Assembly: GCA_964554015.1 (NCBI GenBank)
Contig: CAZKMO010000001.1
Span: 25,134 to 89,133 of the forward strand
Origin: CAYUAG01 sp964554015
GTDB taxonomy: Bacteria; Zhuqueibacterota; QNDG01; CAYUAG01
DNA length: 64,000 nt
Direction of reading: 5' to 3'
Shown: piece by piece, positions 25,901 to 33,248 of the stretch
Numbering within the stretch: position 1 is the stretch's first letter
Layout: each line of letters starts with the position of its first letter
Notes under the pieces: model-generated
The model's input: only the letters and a program-made list of their open reading frames with translations
Told to the model about the DNA's origin: nothing
Database searches by the model: none
Program-made: the position numbers and the translations under genes

Positions 25901-27479
25901 GATTTCTCCTCCTCCTCATCATGATATCTATTCTATTGAAGATTTGGCTCAATTAATATTTGATTTAAAATCAGTAAATCCCCGGGCTCGGGTATCGGTC
26001 AAACTGGTTTCGGAAGCTGGAGTGGGTACCATTGCCGCTGGTGTGGCAAAAGCAAATGCTGATACAGTACTGATTTCAGGACAGGATGGTGGTACCGGTG
26101 CCTCCCCCCTTACAGCCATCAAACATGCAGGACTTCCCTGGGAATTGGGCCTGGCCGAGACCCAGCAGACCCTTATAGGAAACAACCTTCGGGAGCGGAT
26201 TCGCATTCAGGTGGATGGTCAGCTGAAAACCGGACGTGATCTGGCTATAGCGGCTTTACTGGGAGCTGAGGAGTTTGGGTTTGGGACCGCCATTTTAATT
26301 ACTTTGGGTTGTGTAATGATGCGTAAATGTCATCTAAATACCTGCTCCACAGGTATAGCAACCCAGGATCCTAAGCTTCGTTCCCGATTTAAAGGTAAAC
26401 CGGAATATATCGAATGTTTTCTCCGATTTATTGCTGAAGAGCTGCGTGAAATTATGGCCCAGCTTGGTTTTCGCACCCTGGACGATATGATCGGCCGAGT
26501 GGATGTCCTTGATTTTCAACCCGCGCTTGGTCACTGGAAAACCAGCAACCTGGATCTCTCCCCTCTACTTTCTTCCCTAAGTGAAAGGAAAGATGCACCC
26601 CGGCATTCCTTATCTCATAAGAATCCAAACCGGGTAACTAGTTTGCATAGTAGATTGTTGAAGCAAGTTAATTCCGCTTTGGAAAAGAAAGAAAAGGTTA
26701 AGATCGAAACAACTATACGAAATGTCCACCGAACCATTGGAACCCGGATTAGTGGAGAAATCATTCAACAATATGGGTCAGAGGGATTACCTGAAGATAC
26801 CATTCAACTCAGTTTCAAGGGGTCAGCCGGACAGAGTCTGGGTGCCTTTTTAGCTCCGGGAATCAGTATTCAGGTGGAAGGAGATGCCAATGATTATTTG
26901 GCAAAAGGTATGACCGGAGGAAGGATTGTGTTGATTCCTCCTCAAGGAGCAAAATTTTTATCTCACGAAAATGTCATCTGCGGTAATGTTGTGCTTTATG
27001 GTGCCACTGGTGGGGAATTGTATATCAATGGTATGGCTGGCGAACGATTTGCGGTACGAAACAGCGGAGGAAGTGCAGTGGTGGAAGGAGTAGGAGATCA
27101 CTGCTGTGAATATATGACCGGTGGTGTAGTAGTGGTTATTGGTTCCACCGGAAATAATTTTGCCGCTGGAATGAGTGGTGGTATTGCCTATGTATATGAT
27201 GAAAACGAGTTGTTTGACACCAGATGCAATCTGGATATGGTTGATCTGGAAAGTGTATGGAGCAAAGAAGATCGAATGCTCCTGCGGTCTATGCTGGAAA
27301 AGCATTTTCGCTTTACCAATAGTACACGGGCAAAAATGCTGCTGGAAAACTGGGATACCCATTTACCCCTGTTTGTGAAAGTCATGCCTATTGATTATCG
27401 CCAAGTCCTGGAAAGAATTCACCTTAAGGAAGATACCGACCGGGTGACCGTATCAGCAACCGAGGAAGTGTATGGTTAA
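22908..27479 (+). CDS. gltB: glutamate synthase large (alpha) subunit
   Basis: This 1523-residue enzyme transfers the amide of glutamine to 2-oxoglutarate. An N-terminal class II glutaminase begins after a propeptide: the nucleophile would be Cys30 in 'FEHDSCGTGFVARI', exposed by processing. The central and FMN-binding domains follow, with 'SGQDGGTGASPLTAIKHAG' and the [3Fe-4S] cysteines in 'CVMMRKCHLNTCSTG'. The C-terminal beta-helix domain is rich in 'GxxGG' turns. Length is normal for bacterial GltB. It starts 58 bases after glnA, and its end overlaps gltD by 8 bases, so large and small subunits are translationally linked. Confidence 0.97.
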   Translation: MTRKDYFQRNTAGVPESRGLYTPAFEHDSCGTGFVARIDGIPKHSIVEKGIKISVNLEHRGAVGGDKSTGDGAGLLVQLPHAFFQQECRDIKLPDPGEYGVGMIFLPSEKNLAEQCKKALKNIIQQEGGKILGWRQVPVQSHHLGNFARITEPKIYQLFVSRGKILLEDFERKLYIIRRLAEKEISGWKEKDFSQFYVVSLSHRTIVYKGLLTGTQLPLYYPDLNNHTFVSAFALVHQRYSTNTLPTWNMAQPFRYLAHNGEINTLKGNINRMRMRESVMKSDFFGEDIEKIKPVIVSQGSDSAMFDNVLELLVMAGRSIPHAMMMMVPEAHAAKIHMSEDKRAFYAFHSSIMEPWDGPAALVFSDGRYIGATLDRNGLRPARYTITRDGLIILASETGVLKVPGTQIRSRGRLQPGKMFLVDLKQNRIVPDKEIKAKISRQSPYRRWVKDKQITLRGLFMPSRVPTIEPEVLLRKQHVFGYTDEELKMIVSPMASRGQEPVGSMGNDTALAVLSHRSQLLFSYFKQLFAQVTNPPIDPLREELVMSLESFLGGEENFLEETSEQYRGLKLSHPILSIRDMARIKEANHPDVVPMTIDLIFPVNNDGTTLKSALQKLFKQAEKCIAKGCTLLILSDRNVDKDHAPIPSLLATSALHHHLIKKGLRHSAGLIIETGEAREVMHFSLLIGYGADAICPYLAFYTIGNMAASDLLEKPLTPENAMDEYVTAVKKGLLKTMSRMGISTLHSFFGSQIFEAVGLNNKIVNTYFCGTTSRIGGIGLKEIAEESIMRHRRGYPLQGMPDKLLDVGGAYHYRVGGEKHLWNTEAIYKLQSATRTKNYSVFKEYTSLVNDQSKEQVTLRSLFHFKKRDPIPLNKVEPAASILSRFVSAAMSFGSISPEAHEAIAIAMNRLGARSNSGEGGEDPARNIPLPNGDRRGSVIKQVASGRFGVTTEYLVHAHEIQIKMAQGAKPGEGGQLPGHKVSKEIAKVRHTTPGVTLISPPPHHDIYSIEDLAQLIFDLKSVNPRARVSVKLVSEAGVGTIAAGVAKANADTVLISGQDGGTGASPLTAIKHAGLPWELGLAETQQTLIGNNLRERIRIQVDGQLKTGRDLAIAALLGAEEFGFGTAILITLGCVMMRKCHLNTCSTGIATQDPKLRSRFKGKPEYIECFLRFIAEELREIMAQLGFRTLDDMIGRVDVLDFQPALGHWKTSNLDLSPLLSSLSERKDAPRHSLSHKNPNRVTSLHSRLLKQVNSALEKKEKVKIETTIRNVHRTIGTRISGEIIQQYGSEGLPEDTIQLSFKGSAGQSLGAFLAPGISIQVEGDANDYLAKGMTGGRIVLIPPQGAKFLSHENVICGNVVLYGATGGELYINGMAGERFAVRNSGGSAVVEGVGDHCCEYMTGGVVVVIGSTGNNFAAGMSGGIAYVYDENELFDTRCNLDMVDLESVWSKEDRMLLRSMLEKHFRFTNSTRAKMLLENWDTHLPLFVKVMPIDYRQVLERIHLKEDTDRVTVSATEEVYG

Positions 27480-28902
27480 TCACACAGGTTTTATGAAATA
27501 TGAACGTCTGGATCCGCCTAAGCGAGCTGTGAAAAAGCGGATTAAGGATTTTAAAGAATTTGAAGAATTGTTACCGGTTGAATCACTGACCCAACAAGCT
27601 GCACGCTGTATGTACTGCGGTGTACCCAGTTGTCATGCCTTCGGCTGCCCATTACAAAATCGCATTCCAGATTGGAACGATATGGTACATAGAGGTCACT
27701 GGAAACGAGCATTGGAATTACTACATATAACCAATAATTTTCCCGAAATAACCGGCCGTATTTGTCCGGCTCCCTGTGAAGCTGCCTGTACCCTTTCCAT
27801 CAATCAATCTGCTGTCTTGATTCGACACATTGAGCTTCAAATAATCGAACAGGGATGGCAAAAGGGTTGGATTCAGCCAGAGCCTTCTCAGTATAAAACC
27901 GGGAAAAGAGTAGCCATTGTTGGTTCAGGACCAGCAGGACTTGCTGCTGCTCAACAACTGGCCCGATATGGACACGAAGTGGTAGTCTTTGAAAAAATGG
28001 ATCGGATTGGAGGAATTCCCCGCTATGGAATTCCTGATTTTAAAATGGAAAAATGGATCATTGACCGGCGCCTCGAGCACCTGCGAAAAGAGGGAGTTAT
28101 ATTCGAGACCAGGGTGGATGCCGGGATTGATATTTCTGCCCGCTATATGAAACGCAGCTTTGATGCTATGGTGATAGCTACCGGTGCTGTTGTGCCTCGA
28201 TCTCTTGATGTACCTGGAAGTAATTTACAATCTATACATTTTGCCATGGATTTTCTGATTCAGCAAAACCGGCGCTTGGCTGGCGACACACTCAGACCTG
28301 AAAAACAGATTACAGTAAAGGATAAGAATGTAGTAGTGATTGGTGGTGGAGATACAGGTGCAGATTGTGTAGGAACTGCACGGCGTTTGGGAGCTGATAA
28401 AATTGTTCTAATCGAGATACTACCCAAGCCTCCCCTTGAACGTTCCCTTAATAATCCCTGGCCAACCTGGCCTAATATTCTCTGTTCCTCCAGTTCCCAT
28501 CAGGAAGGATGTAAGCGATTATGGAGTATTTTAGTGCAAAAATTTGTAGGTGATAATAATAAGGTTAAACAACTTGAATGTGTTAAGTTGGAATGGTATC
28601 AATCAGACAAGACAGGAAAGGCTGAATTTCGTCAAATTCCGGGTTCAGAGTTTTCTATTCAGGCAGATCTGGTACTCCTAGCCACCGGATTTCTCCATGT
28701 TGAGCACGGACCCTTGCTGAAAAATCTTAATATCAAAATTAACCCCAAAGGAAATATTATTGTTGATACCAACCAAATGACTTCCACTCCAGGAGTATTT
28801 GCTGCAGGTGACAGCGTACTGGGGGCATCCTTGGTGGTTAAAGCCATTGCCCAGGGGCGGAAAACAGCCGAAGGAGTGCAAAGATATCTTACAACCCCCT
28901 AA
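27472..28902 (+). CDS. gltD: glutamate synthase small (beta) subunit
   Basis: This 476-residue flavoprotein passes electrons from NAD(P)H to GltB. The N-terminal domain has the cysteine set for two [4Fe-4S] clusters ('CMYCGVPSCHAFGCP' and 'RICPAPCEAAC'). An FAD-binding motif 'VAIVGSGPAGLAAAQQLA' begins near residue 143, the NAD(P)H motif is 'VVVIGGGDTGADCVGTARR', and the end has 'TPGVFAAGDSVLGASLV'. The start codon lies inside the end of gltB. Nucleotide preference cannot be fixed from sequence alone. No factor-independent terminator is evident downstream. Confidence 0.97.
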   Translation: MVNHTGFMKYERLDPPKRAVKKRIKDFKEFEELLPVESLTQQAARCMYCGVPSCHAFGCPLQNRIPDWNDMVHRGHWKRALELLHITNNFPEITGRICPAPCEAACTLSINQSAVLIRHIELQIIEQGWQKGWIQPEPSQYKTGKRVAIVGSGPAGLAAAQQLARYGHEVVVFEKMDRIGGIPRYGIPDFKMEKWIIDRRLEHLRKEGVIFETRVDAGIDISARYMKRSFDAMVIATGAVVPRSLDVPGSNLQSIHFAMDFLIQQNRRLAGDTLRPEKQITVKDKNVVVIGGGDTGADCVGTARRLGADKIVLIEILPKPPLERSLNNPWPTWPNILCSSSSHQEGCKRLWSILVQKFVGDNNKVKQLECVKLEWYQSDKTGKAEFRQIPGSEFSIQADLVLLATGFLHVEHGPLLKNLNIKINPKGNIIVDTNQMTSTPGVFAAGDSVLGASLVVKAIAQGRKTAEGVQRYLTTP

Positions 28903-29168
28903 ATTTCCCTTTACATTAAAATACCTTCTTTATTTATAATTTCCCTTAGCTTCTCTTTACCAAAGAGTAATTTAAGTATATAGATTATAAGGTATAAAGG
29001 AATTAAATATATTTTTATCTGTTTGTTAATTCGGAAAATATTATTTTTTCATCCAGAAGATTGCAGAAATACATAAAAATTTGTATAATAATAAATGATA
29101 CCATTTTTTTATGATTTCGATTATCCATAATAAGATATTGCTGTTAAAAAAATATTAGGGAGGTAGAT

Positions 29169-29468
29169 ATGCAAACCTATATTTTATTAACTAAGCTTTC
29201 TACTGGTATAAGTAAGAAAGTGAAGGATCGTAAAGAAATTGGAAGAGCCTGGTTGGATGAAGTCAAAAAGAAATGTCCGAAGGTTAACTTTATATCCCAT
29301 TACGCTCTTCTGGGTGAATATGATTTTATGGACATTTATGAAGCCCCCAATGAAGAGACAGCAGCAAAAGTATCCATAATAAGTCTGCAAAACGAGGCTT
29401 TTCAGGCAAAGAGCATGATAGCTATTCCATACAAACGTTATCTAAAGCTAATAAACGAAATTACTTAA
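29169..29468 (+). CDS. GYD-domain protein
   Basis: This 99-residue protein matches the GYD domain, named for a Gly-Tyr-Asp triplet; here the equivalent is 'LGEYDFMDIYEAPNEETAAKV' (near residues 57-77) within a dimeric ferredoxin-like fold. It begins 'MQTYILLTKLSTGISKKVKD', also typical. Function of the family is unknown; ligand binding is often guessed. It has a strong GGGAGG (29158-29163), stands 266 bases after gltD, and converges with the next gene, whose end lies two bases away on the other strand. Confidence 0.85.
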   Translation: MQTYILLTKLSTGISKKVKDRKEIGRAWLDEVKKKCPKVNFISHYALLGEYDFMDIYEAPNEETAAKVSIISLQNEAFQAKSMIAIPYKRYLKLINEIT

Positions 29469-29469
29469 T

Positions 29470-30345
29470 CTAAGATTCCCTTAATCCTTGCTTAATTCCT
29501 ATAAATTTGGTGGAGAGTAAACGACGAGCTTTGCTGATGTCAAAACTGGTATCCTGAGGCCGGGGAGCTTGCGTTTTGATCGAAGACATGGATACTGGTT
29601 GTAACAGATCTTCAGATAATCCCTTTATCTCTGCCAGACAGGTGCCAAAGGTATACCTATCGGTTCTTTCTTTTCCTCCCAAATGAATAATCCCACAAAA
29701 ATCACTCCTGGCAAGCTCCAGTAGCGCTTGGGCCAGATTCTGGACTAAAATAGGGGAACGAAACTGATCCCTAAAAAGAGGCATGATTTCACCCGCAGAG
29801 AGTTTTTCCAAAATCTTCTCAGAAAATGAATTGGACCCGGTAAGGGGCGAACCGTAAATCAAGGCGGAACGAGCAATTACATAATTTGTACAGATTGCCT
29901 TTACAAACATCTCCGCAGTCAGTTTGGTTTTGCCATAAATATTTATGGGATTGGTTGTATCTGTTTCTTTATAATTACCCTTTTTGCCATCAAATACCAT
30001 ATCTGAGGAGATAAATAAAAACCGGATTCCGGCTTTTACACTTATTTCGGCAAAAACTTCGGTGGCAGTAGTATTTATTCGAAACGCCTGTTCTGGATTT
30101 TTCTCACATTTTTCCAGATCTGACCAGGCAGCAGTATGTATAACCACTTGTGGCTGTAGTTTATCTACCAGATCTTCTATGGCTTTTTCAGATGAAATAT
30201 CAAGATTTACTGATCGTACTCCTTTCATTGAAATAGGATGTGTATTCCAGGTCGTCCAGACATCCCATTCACTCTGGGCCAGATTAATTAGATGCCCTCC
30301 GACAAAACCGCTGCCTCCGGTTATTAGCAATCTATTCTTTATCAT
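29470..30345 (-). CDS. RmlD-like NAD(P)-dependent sugar-nucleotide reductase
   Basis: This 291-residue extended SDR has the nucleotide-binding 'LLITGGSGFVGGHL' at the N-terminus, 'VVIHTAAWSDLEKCEKNPE', 'LFISSDMVFDGKKGNY' and the catalytic pair in 'IYGKTKLTAE'. This set is characteristic of dTDP-4-dehydrorhamnose reductase (RmlD) and close relatives. The other dTDP-rhamnose genes (rmlA, B, C) are not in the window, so the substrate is uncertain and I give no symbol. It is transcribed alone or at the end of the ChaN unit, 83 bases downstream of it. Confidence 0.78.
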   Translation of the reverse strand: MIKNRLLITGGSGFVGGHLINLAQSEWDVWTTWNTHPISMKGVRSVNLDISSEKAIEDLVDKLQPQVVIHTAAWSDLEKCEKNPEQAFRINTTATEVFAEISVKAGIRFLFISSDMVFDGKKGNYKETDTTNPINIYGKTKLTAEMFVKAICTNYVIARSALIYGSPLTGSNSFSEKILEKLSAGEIMPLFRDQFRSPILVQNLAQALLELARSDFCGIIHLGGKERTDRYTFGTCLAEIKGLSEDLLQPVSMSSIKTQAPRPQDTSFDISKARRLLSTKFIGIKQGLRES

Positions 30346-30428
30346 AATTTAATAATCTAAAATATTAAAATATTAAAAAATGTATCATTTATGCCTGTTT
30401 CGCGGAAAATTTCTAAATAATTGACTTT

Positions 30429-31331
30429 TTATTTATGATCAGAAATAAAAACCAGATAATCACCCTTATTCTGATAGGTATCATACTGGAGAGCAGATAA
30501 ATTATCTACAGGAATACAGACAGCAATTTTTTGATTAATTTCTGGTTTTAATAAATGCAGTTTCTGAGCAAGGCCCAAACCATTAGCAACATGAAAAACC
30601 CCCTGAAAAGCAATAACTTGGCATCCCGGATTCTTTTCTAAAAAATCACTTATGGTCTCAGCCATGGTATCATCCTTTAAACACTGAGCTTTATACAAAT
30701 TCTGCATATCAAATTTTAGCATGGGAAGGGGACGATTCTTTTCACTCATTTGTTCCATAAAGTTTTCTTTATAAGCGTCATCAAAACACTTTAATTCTCT
30801 GGCCATCCATACTTTCTCAGAATCAGGGATTGCATAAAGAACCTGTTCTCCCCCTAAAGCAACCTGATTCGCATAGGACCGGGGAACATTCATAGCTAAT
30901 ACTGGAAGTTTATGCGTCTTGGCAAACTCAACTAAAAGTCGATAGGAAGATTTATAATTACTCCAGAATTTGACATTTTTCAGAAATTCTTTTTCAGTAA
31001 TCCTTCCGGCAAGATATTTATTGAGAATCTCCTGGTCATCCCGTTCAAACATCTCCAAAGCTACTGCATATTTTTTATGTTTTGTATGAAGGATTTGGAG
31101 AAGTTCATACTCAAAAATATGGGTAGCGCTGTCGGAATGAATCTCTCCCACAAAAATCACATCCACATTTGAGACCTCCTTTAAAAACTGCTCACTGGTA
31201 AGCTCAGCTTTTTCCCTTCCCCTCATAATGGTGATCATCTTATTAAGCTCATAAGAGAATCTTAATTCCGAACTGCATCCCAGCCAAACAATAACGACTA
31301 TAGTAATCAGTAAAAATAATGAACGCTTCAT
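30429..31331 (-). CDS. ChaN/Tiki-family (haem-binding uptake type) lipoprotein
   Basis: This 300-residue lipoprotein of the ChaN/Tiki superfamily has a signal ending in 'VWLGCSSEL'. Family motifs are present: 'VDVIFVGEIHSDSATH' near the N-terminus, 'ALEMFERDDQEILNKYL', and 'VIAFQGVFHVANGLGLA' close to the end, where paired histidines and glutamates resemble the metal- or haem-binding site of the fold. ChaN has been linked to iron uptake, while Tiki proteins are metalloproteases; which applies is open. I place the start at 31331, 4 bases after GGAGG (31336-31340); an upstream ATG at 31379 would bury the lipoprotein signal. Confidence 0.78.
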   Translation of the reverse strand: MKRSLFLLITIVVIVWLGCSSELRFSYELNKMITIMRGREKAELTSEQFLKEVSNVDVIFVGEIHSDSATHIFEYELLQILHTKHKKYAVALEMFERDDQEILNKYLAGRITEKEFLKNVKFWSNYKSSYRLLVEFAKTHKLPVLAMNVPRSYANQVALGGEQVLYAIPDSEKVWMARELKCFDDAYKENFMEQMSEKNRPLPMLKFDMQNLYKAQCLKDDTMAETISDFLEKNPGCQVIAFQGVFHVANGLGLAQKLHLLKPEINQKIAVCIPVDNLSALQYDTYQNKGDYLVFISDHK

Positions 31332-31383
31332 CTCCCCTCCAAATTGTCTTCGCCTCACTTTTTTGTTTTGTTTATTCATTTAT

Positions 31384-32124
31384 TCAAAATTTTTTTACCA
31401 GCCAAAGTTGCACTCCACCCCCAGGAACAGGAGAAAGTCCCATCTTTAGCGAAGTTTTATCCTGATCAGCTTTAATGGCAACCCGCATGGCATCAATACC
31501 ACTCACTATATGATTCACCACTACAATACCAAGTAACAGAACAGAGTTAGAAAAAGCTTGGTCACTGGACATCCTGATTTTTTCATATTTCAACCGATTA
31601 CTTTTATTGTCCCATTTCCAAGAGTACTCCCGGTTCTCGGGATATAATGCATCCAGATTTCTCTGCTGCAATTTGGTTTGATTATATGTCTGTATATCAT
31701 CATAATGTTCAATATTAACAAAATAATCATGGTCCTTACCTGCAGGATTTATATGAGCATGAGCGATGGCAAAATTTTTATAATCGTTCTCTCTCCAATT
31801 GCCGTATACTCTAAAACAACAATAGGAAGTCCATAAGGCGATCTCAGCTCCCAGAAATATTTTTGCCATTTTAGGGGAACCGGCATAGTACTCTCCCCAT
31901 CCTGGAATTAATAAGGACAAAAGAAATGCCTTGCCCCGGGAAGGAGAGCTGACATCAGATTGCTGATCAGGTTTATCCTTGGAGACAAGAAATGATTTAT
32001 TAAATTCCTGCTTGCCGGATACTCCATCTTGTTTCTTTTTAATTCCACCCCATCCATGGGAGGAAAGTAACATAGAAATAATTAAAACTGATATCAACAA
32101 TATATTATTTTTGCCCACCTTCAT
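31384..32124 (-). CDS. DUF5683-family membrane protein
   Basis: This 246-residue protein has an N-terminal signal or anchor segment, then the DUF5683 signature 'LLSLLIPGWGEYYAGSPKMA' (near residues 68-87) followed by a hydrophobic helix 'IFLGAEIALWTSYCCF', a variable polar middle, and a second hydrophobic segment 'NSVLLLGIVVVNHIVSGIDA' before a short basic tail. DUF5683 is widespread in Bacteroidetes/FCB and unassigned. A paralogue with the same layout lies upstream (32449-33237), and they probably share a transcript broken only by a MITE-like element. Its end is ~50 bases before the ChaN-like gene. Confidence 0.78.
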   Translation of the reverse strand: MKVGKNNILLISVLIISMLLSSHGWGGIKKKQDGVSGKQEFNKSFLVSKDKPDQQSDVSSPSRGKAFLLSLLIPGWGEYYAGSPKMAKIFLGAEIALWTSYCCFRVYGNWRENDYKNFAIAHAHINPAGKDHDYFVNIEHYDDIQTYNQTKLQQRNLDALYPENREYSWKWDNKSNRLKYEKIRMSSDQAFSNSVLLLGIVVVNHIVSGIDAMRVAIKADQDKTSLKMGLSPVPGGGVQLWLVKKF

Positions 32125-32171
32125 TTTTCTCTCTTTTTTATTTATATCTCAAACTAATATTTAACAATGCC

Positions 32172-32352
32172 GTCATCCTGAGGAACGCTGGTGACGAAGG
32201 ATATCACGCTACATTGGATTCAGTAAAGGAGTATGTTTAGCTGGAAATGAATGTAATTTCTTTAAAGAATCGCACTTTATCGGGTAAAAATAGTCATACC
32301 TTTTCATTCATTGGCGTGAGATTCTTCGCTCCTTTCAGTCGTTCAGAATGAC
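32172..32352. mobile_element. MITE-like element, 181 bases, no transposase
   Basis: Imperfect ~38-base terminal inverted repeats bound this intergenic element. The left end reads GTCATCCTGAGGAACG... and ends ...ATCACGC; the right end, reverse-complemented, reads GTCATTCTGAACGACT... and ends ...CTCACGC. The ~105-base centre has no coding frame. Ends of the 'GTCATTCTGAACG...GCGAAGAATCTCACGC' kind are, from memory, dispersed repeats in many FCB and related genomes. It lies between the two DUF5683 paralogues. Confidence 0.75.
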
Positions 32353-32448
32353 AATACAGAGTTACTGTTTTGAAAAATTGTAAACTTTTTCCAGGACGAC
32401 ACATTTTTTTATCTTTTGTCTTTTTTATTTTTTCTTTTGTCTTTATTT

Positions 32449-33237
32449 TTACCACCTGGTAATAAGTGACAGAAAAGGAACCTCACATCCATGCACCTTT
32501 CGGTAACTCATCCGCACCTGCGATTCGATCTTTCTGTTCACTCCCCGAATGGTCCAGGCTGCATCCAAGGCTGAAAAAACATGGTTGGCCAGGGTAAGCA
32601 TGGCACAGGTTGATGCTTTGGCAAATTCATTATTACTGTTAAGCCGCATGGTCATGTATCTGTCCCTGTGTTCAGTAACAGCCGTGCCACCTTCCTCGTA
32701 ATCATCCCATCCTGCTTTAAACTGATCGTATTTTCCTATCATTTCATAGTACTGCTGGGTTTTAGTTGCCGGCAGCGTGTGAGTGGTGTCACCAAACTCC
32801 GGATGCTGCTGCATCCAGTCTTTCCATCTTATCTCATTCCAATTAGTATCAGCAAAAGCCTCATATTCTTCTTCAAGGTCAAATCCTTTTCCCCGAAAAT
32901 CAACGTATTTCCACCAGAGCAGAATTTCAAACCCTAAAAATACAGCCCCTTTAATTTTAGATCCGGCATAGATTTCTCCGGTTCCCGGAACAGCGCCGGA
33001 AAGCAGTATGCCTATGGCCGGTATCTTTCTTTTAGGGGCAGGATTAGCACTATTCTTGTCAAAAATTATATGATCATTCCCTGCATACTGGTATTTATTT
33101 AGCATAAAATATCTCAACTCTGCATTATGATTAAGGGAATTATTCTTATCTTTTGCCTTTAAAACTTGAGGCATGAATATAGCTTGAAAAAATACTATCA
33201 TACTCATTATGACAATTTTATGTTTAAATTTTTCCAT
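32449..33237 (-). CDS. DUF5683-family membrane protein (paralogue)
   Basis: This 262-residue protein repeats the plan of its downstream neighbour: signal segment, polar stretch, 'LLSGAVPGTGEIYAGSKIKG' with following hydrophobic helix 'FLGFEILLWWKY', a charged middle with several Trp and Tyr, and a late hydrophobic segment 'STCAMLTLANHVFSALDAA'. The two are diverged (core motif conserved, middle not). It starts 11 bases after the end of the HExxH/propeller/barrel gene, so it is in the same operon. Function unknown; possibly envelope assembly. Confidence 0.75.
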   Translation of the reverse strand: MEKFKHKIVIMSMIVFFQAIFMPQVLKAKDKNNSLNHNAELRYFMLNKYQYAGNDHIIFDKNSANPAPKRKIPAIGILLSGAVPGTGEIYAGSKIKGAVFLGFEILLWWKYVDFRGKGFDLEEEYEAFADTNWNEIRWKDWMQQHPEFGDTTHTLPATKTQQYYEMIGKYDQFKAGWDDYEEGGTAVTEHRDRYMTMRLNSNNEFAKASTCAMLTLANHVFSALDAAWTIRGVNRKIESQVRMSYRKVHGCEVPFLSLITRW

Positions 33238-33248
33238 ATGATTCCTCT

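Noticed and set aside
32125..32448. Insertion sequence
   Set aside because: Terminal repeats exist but no transposase frame, so only a MITE-like element is claimed.
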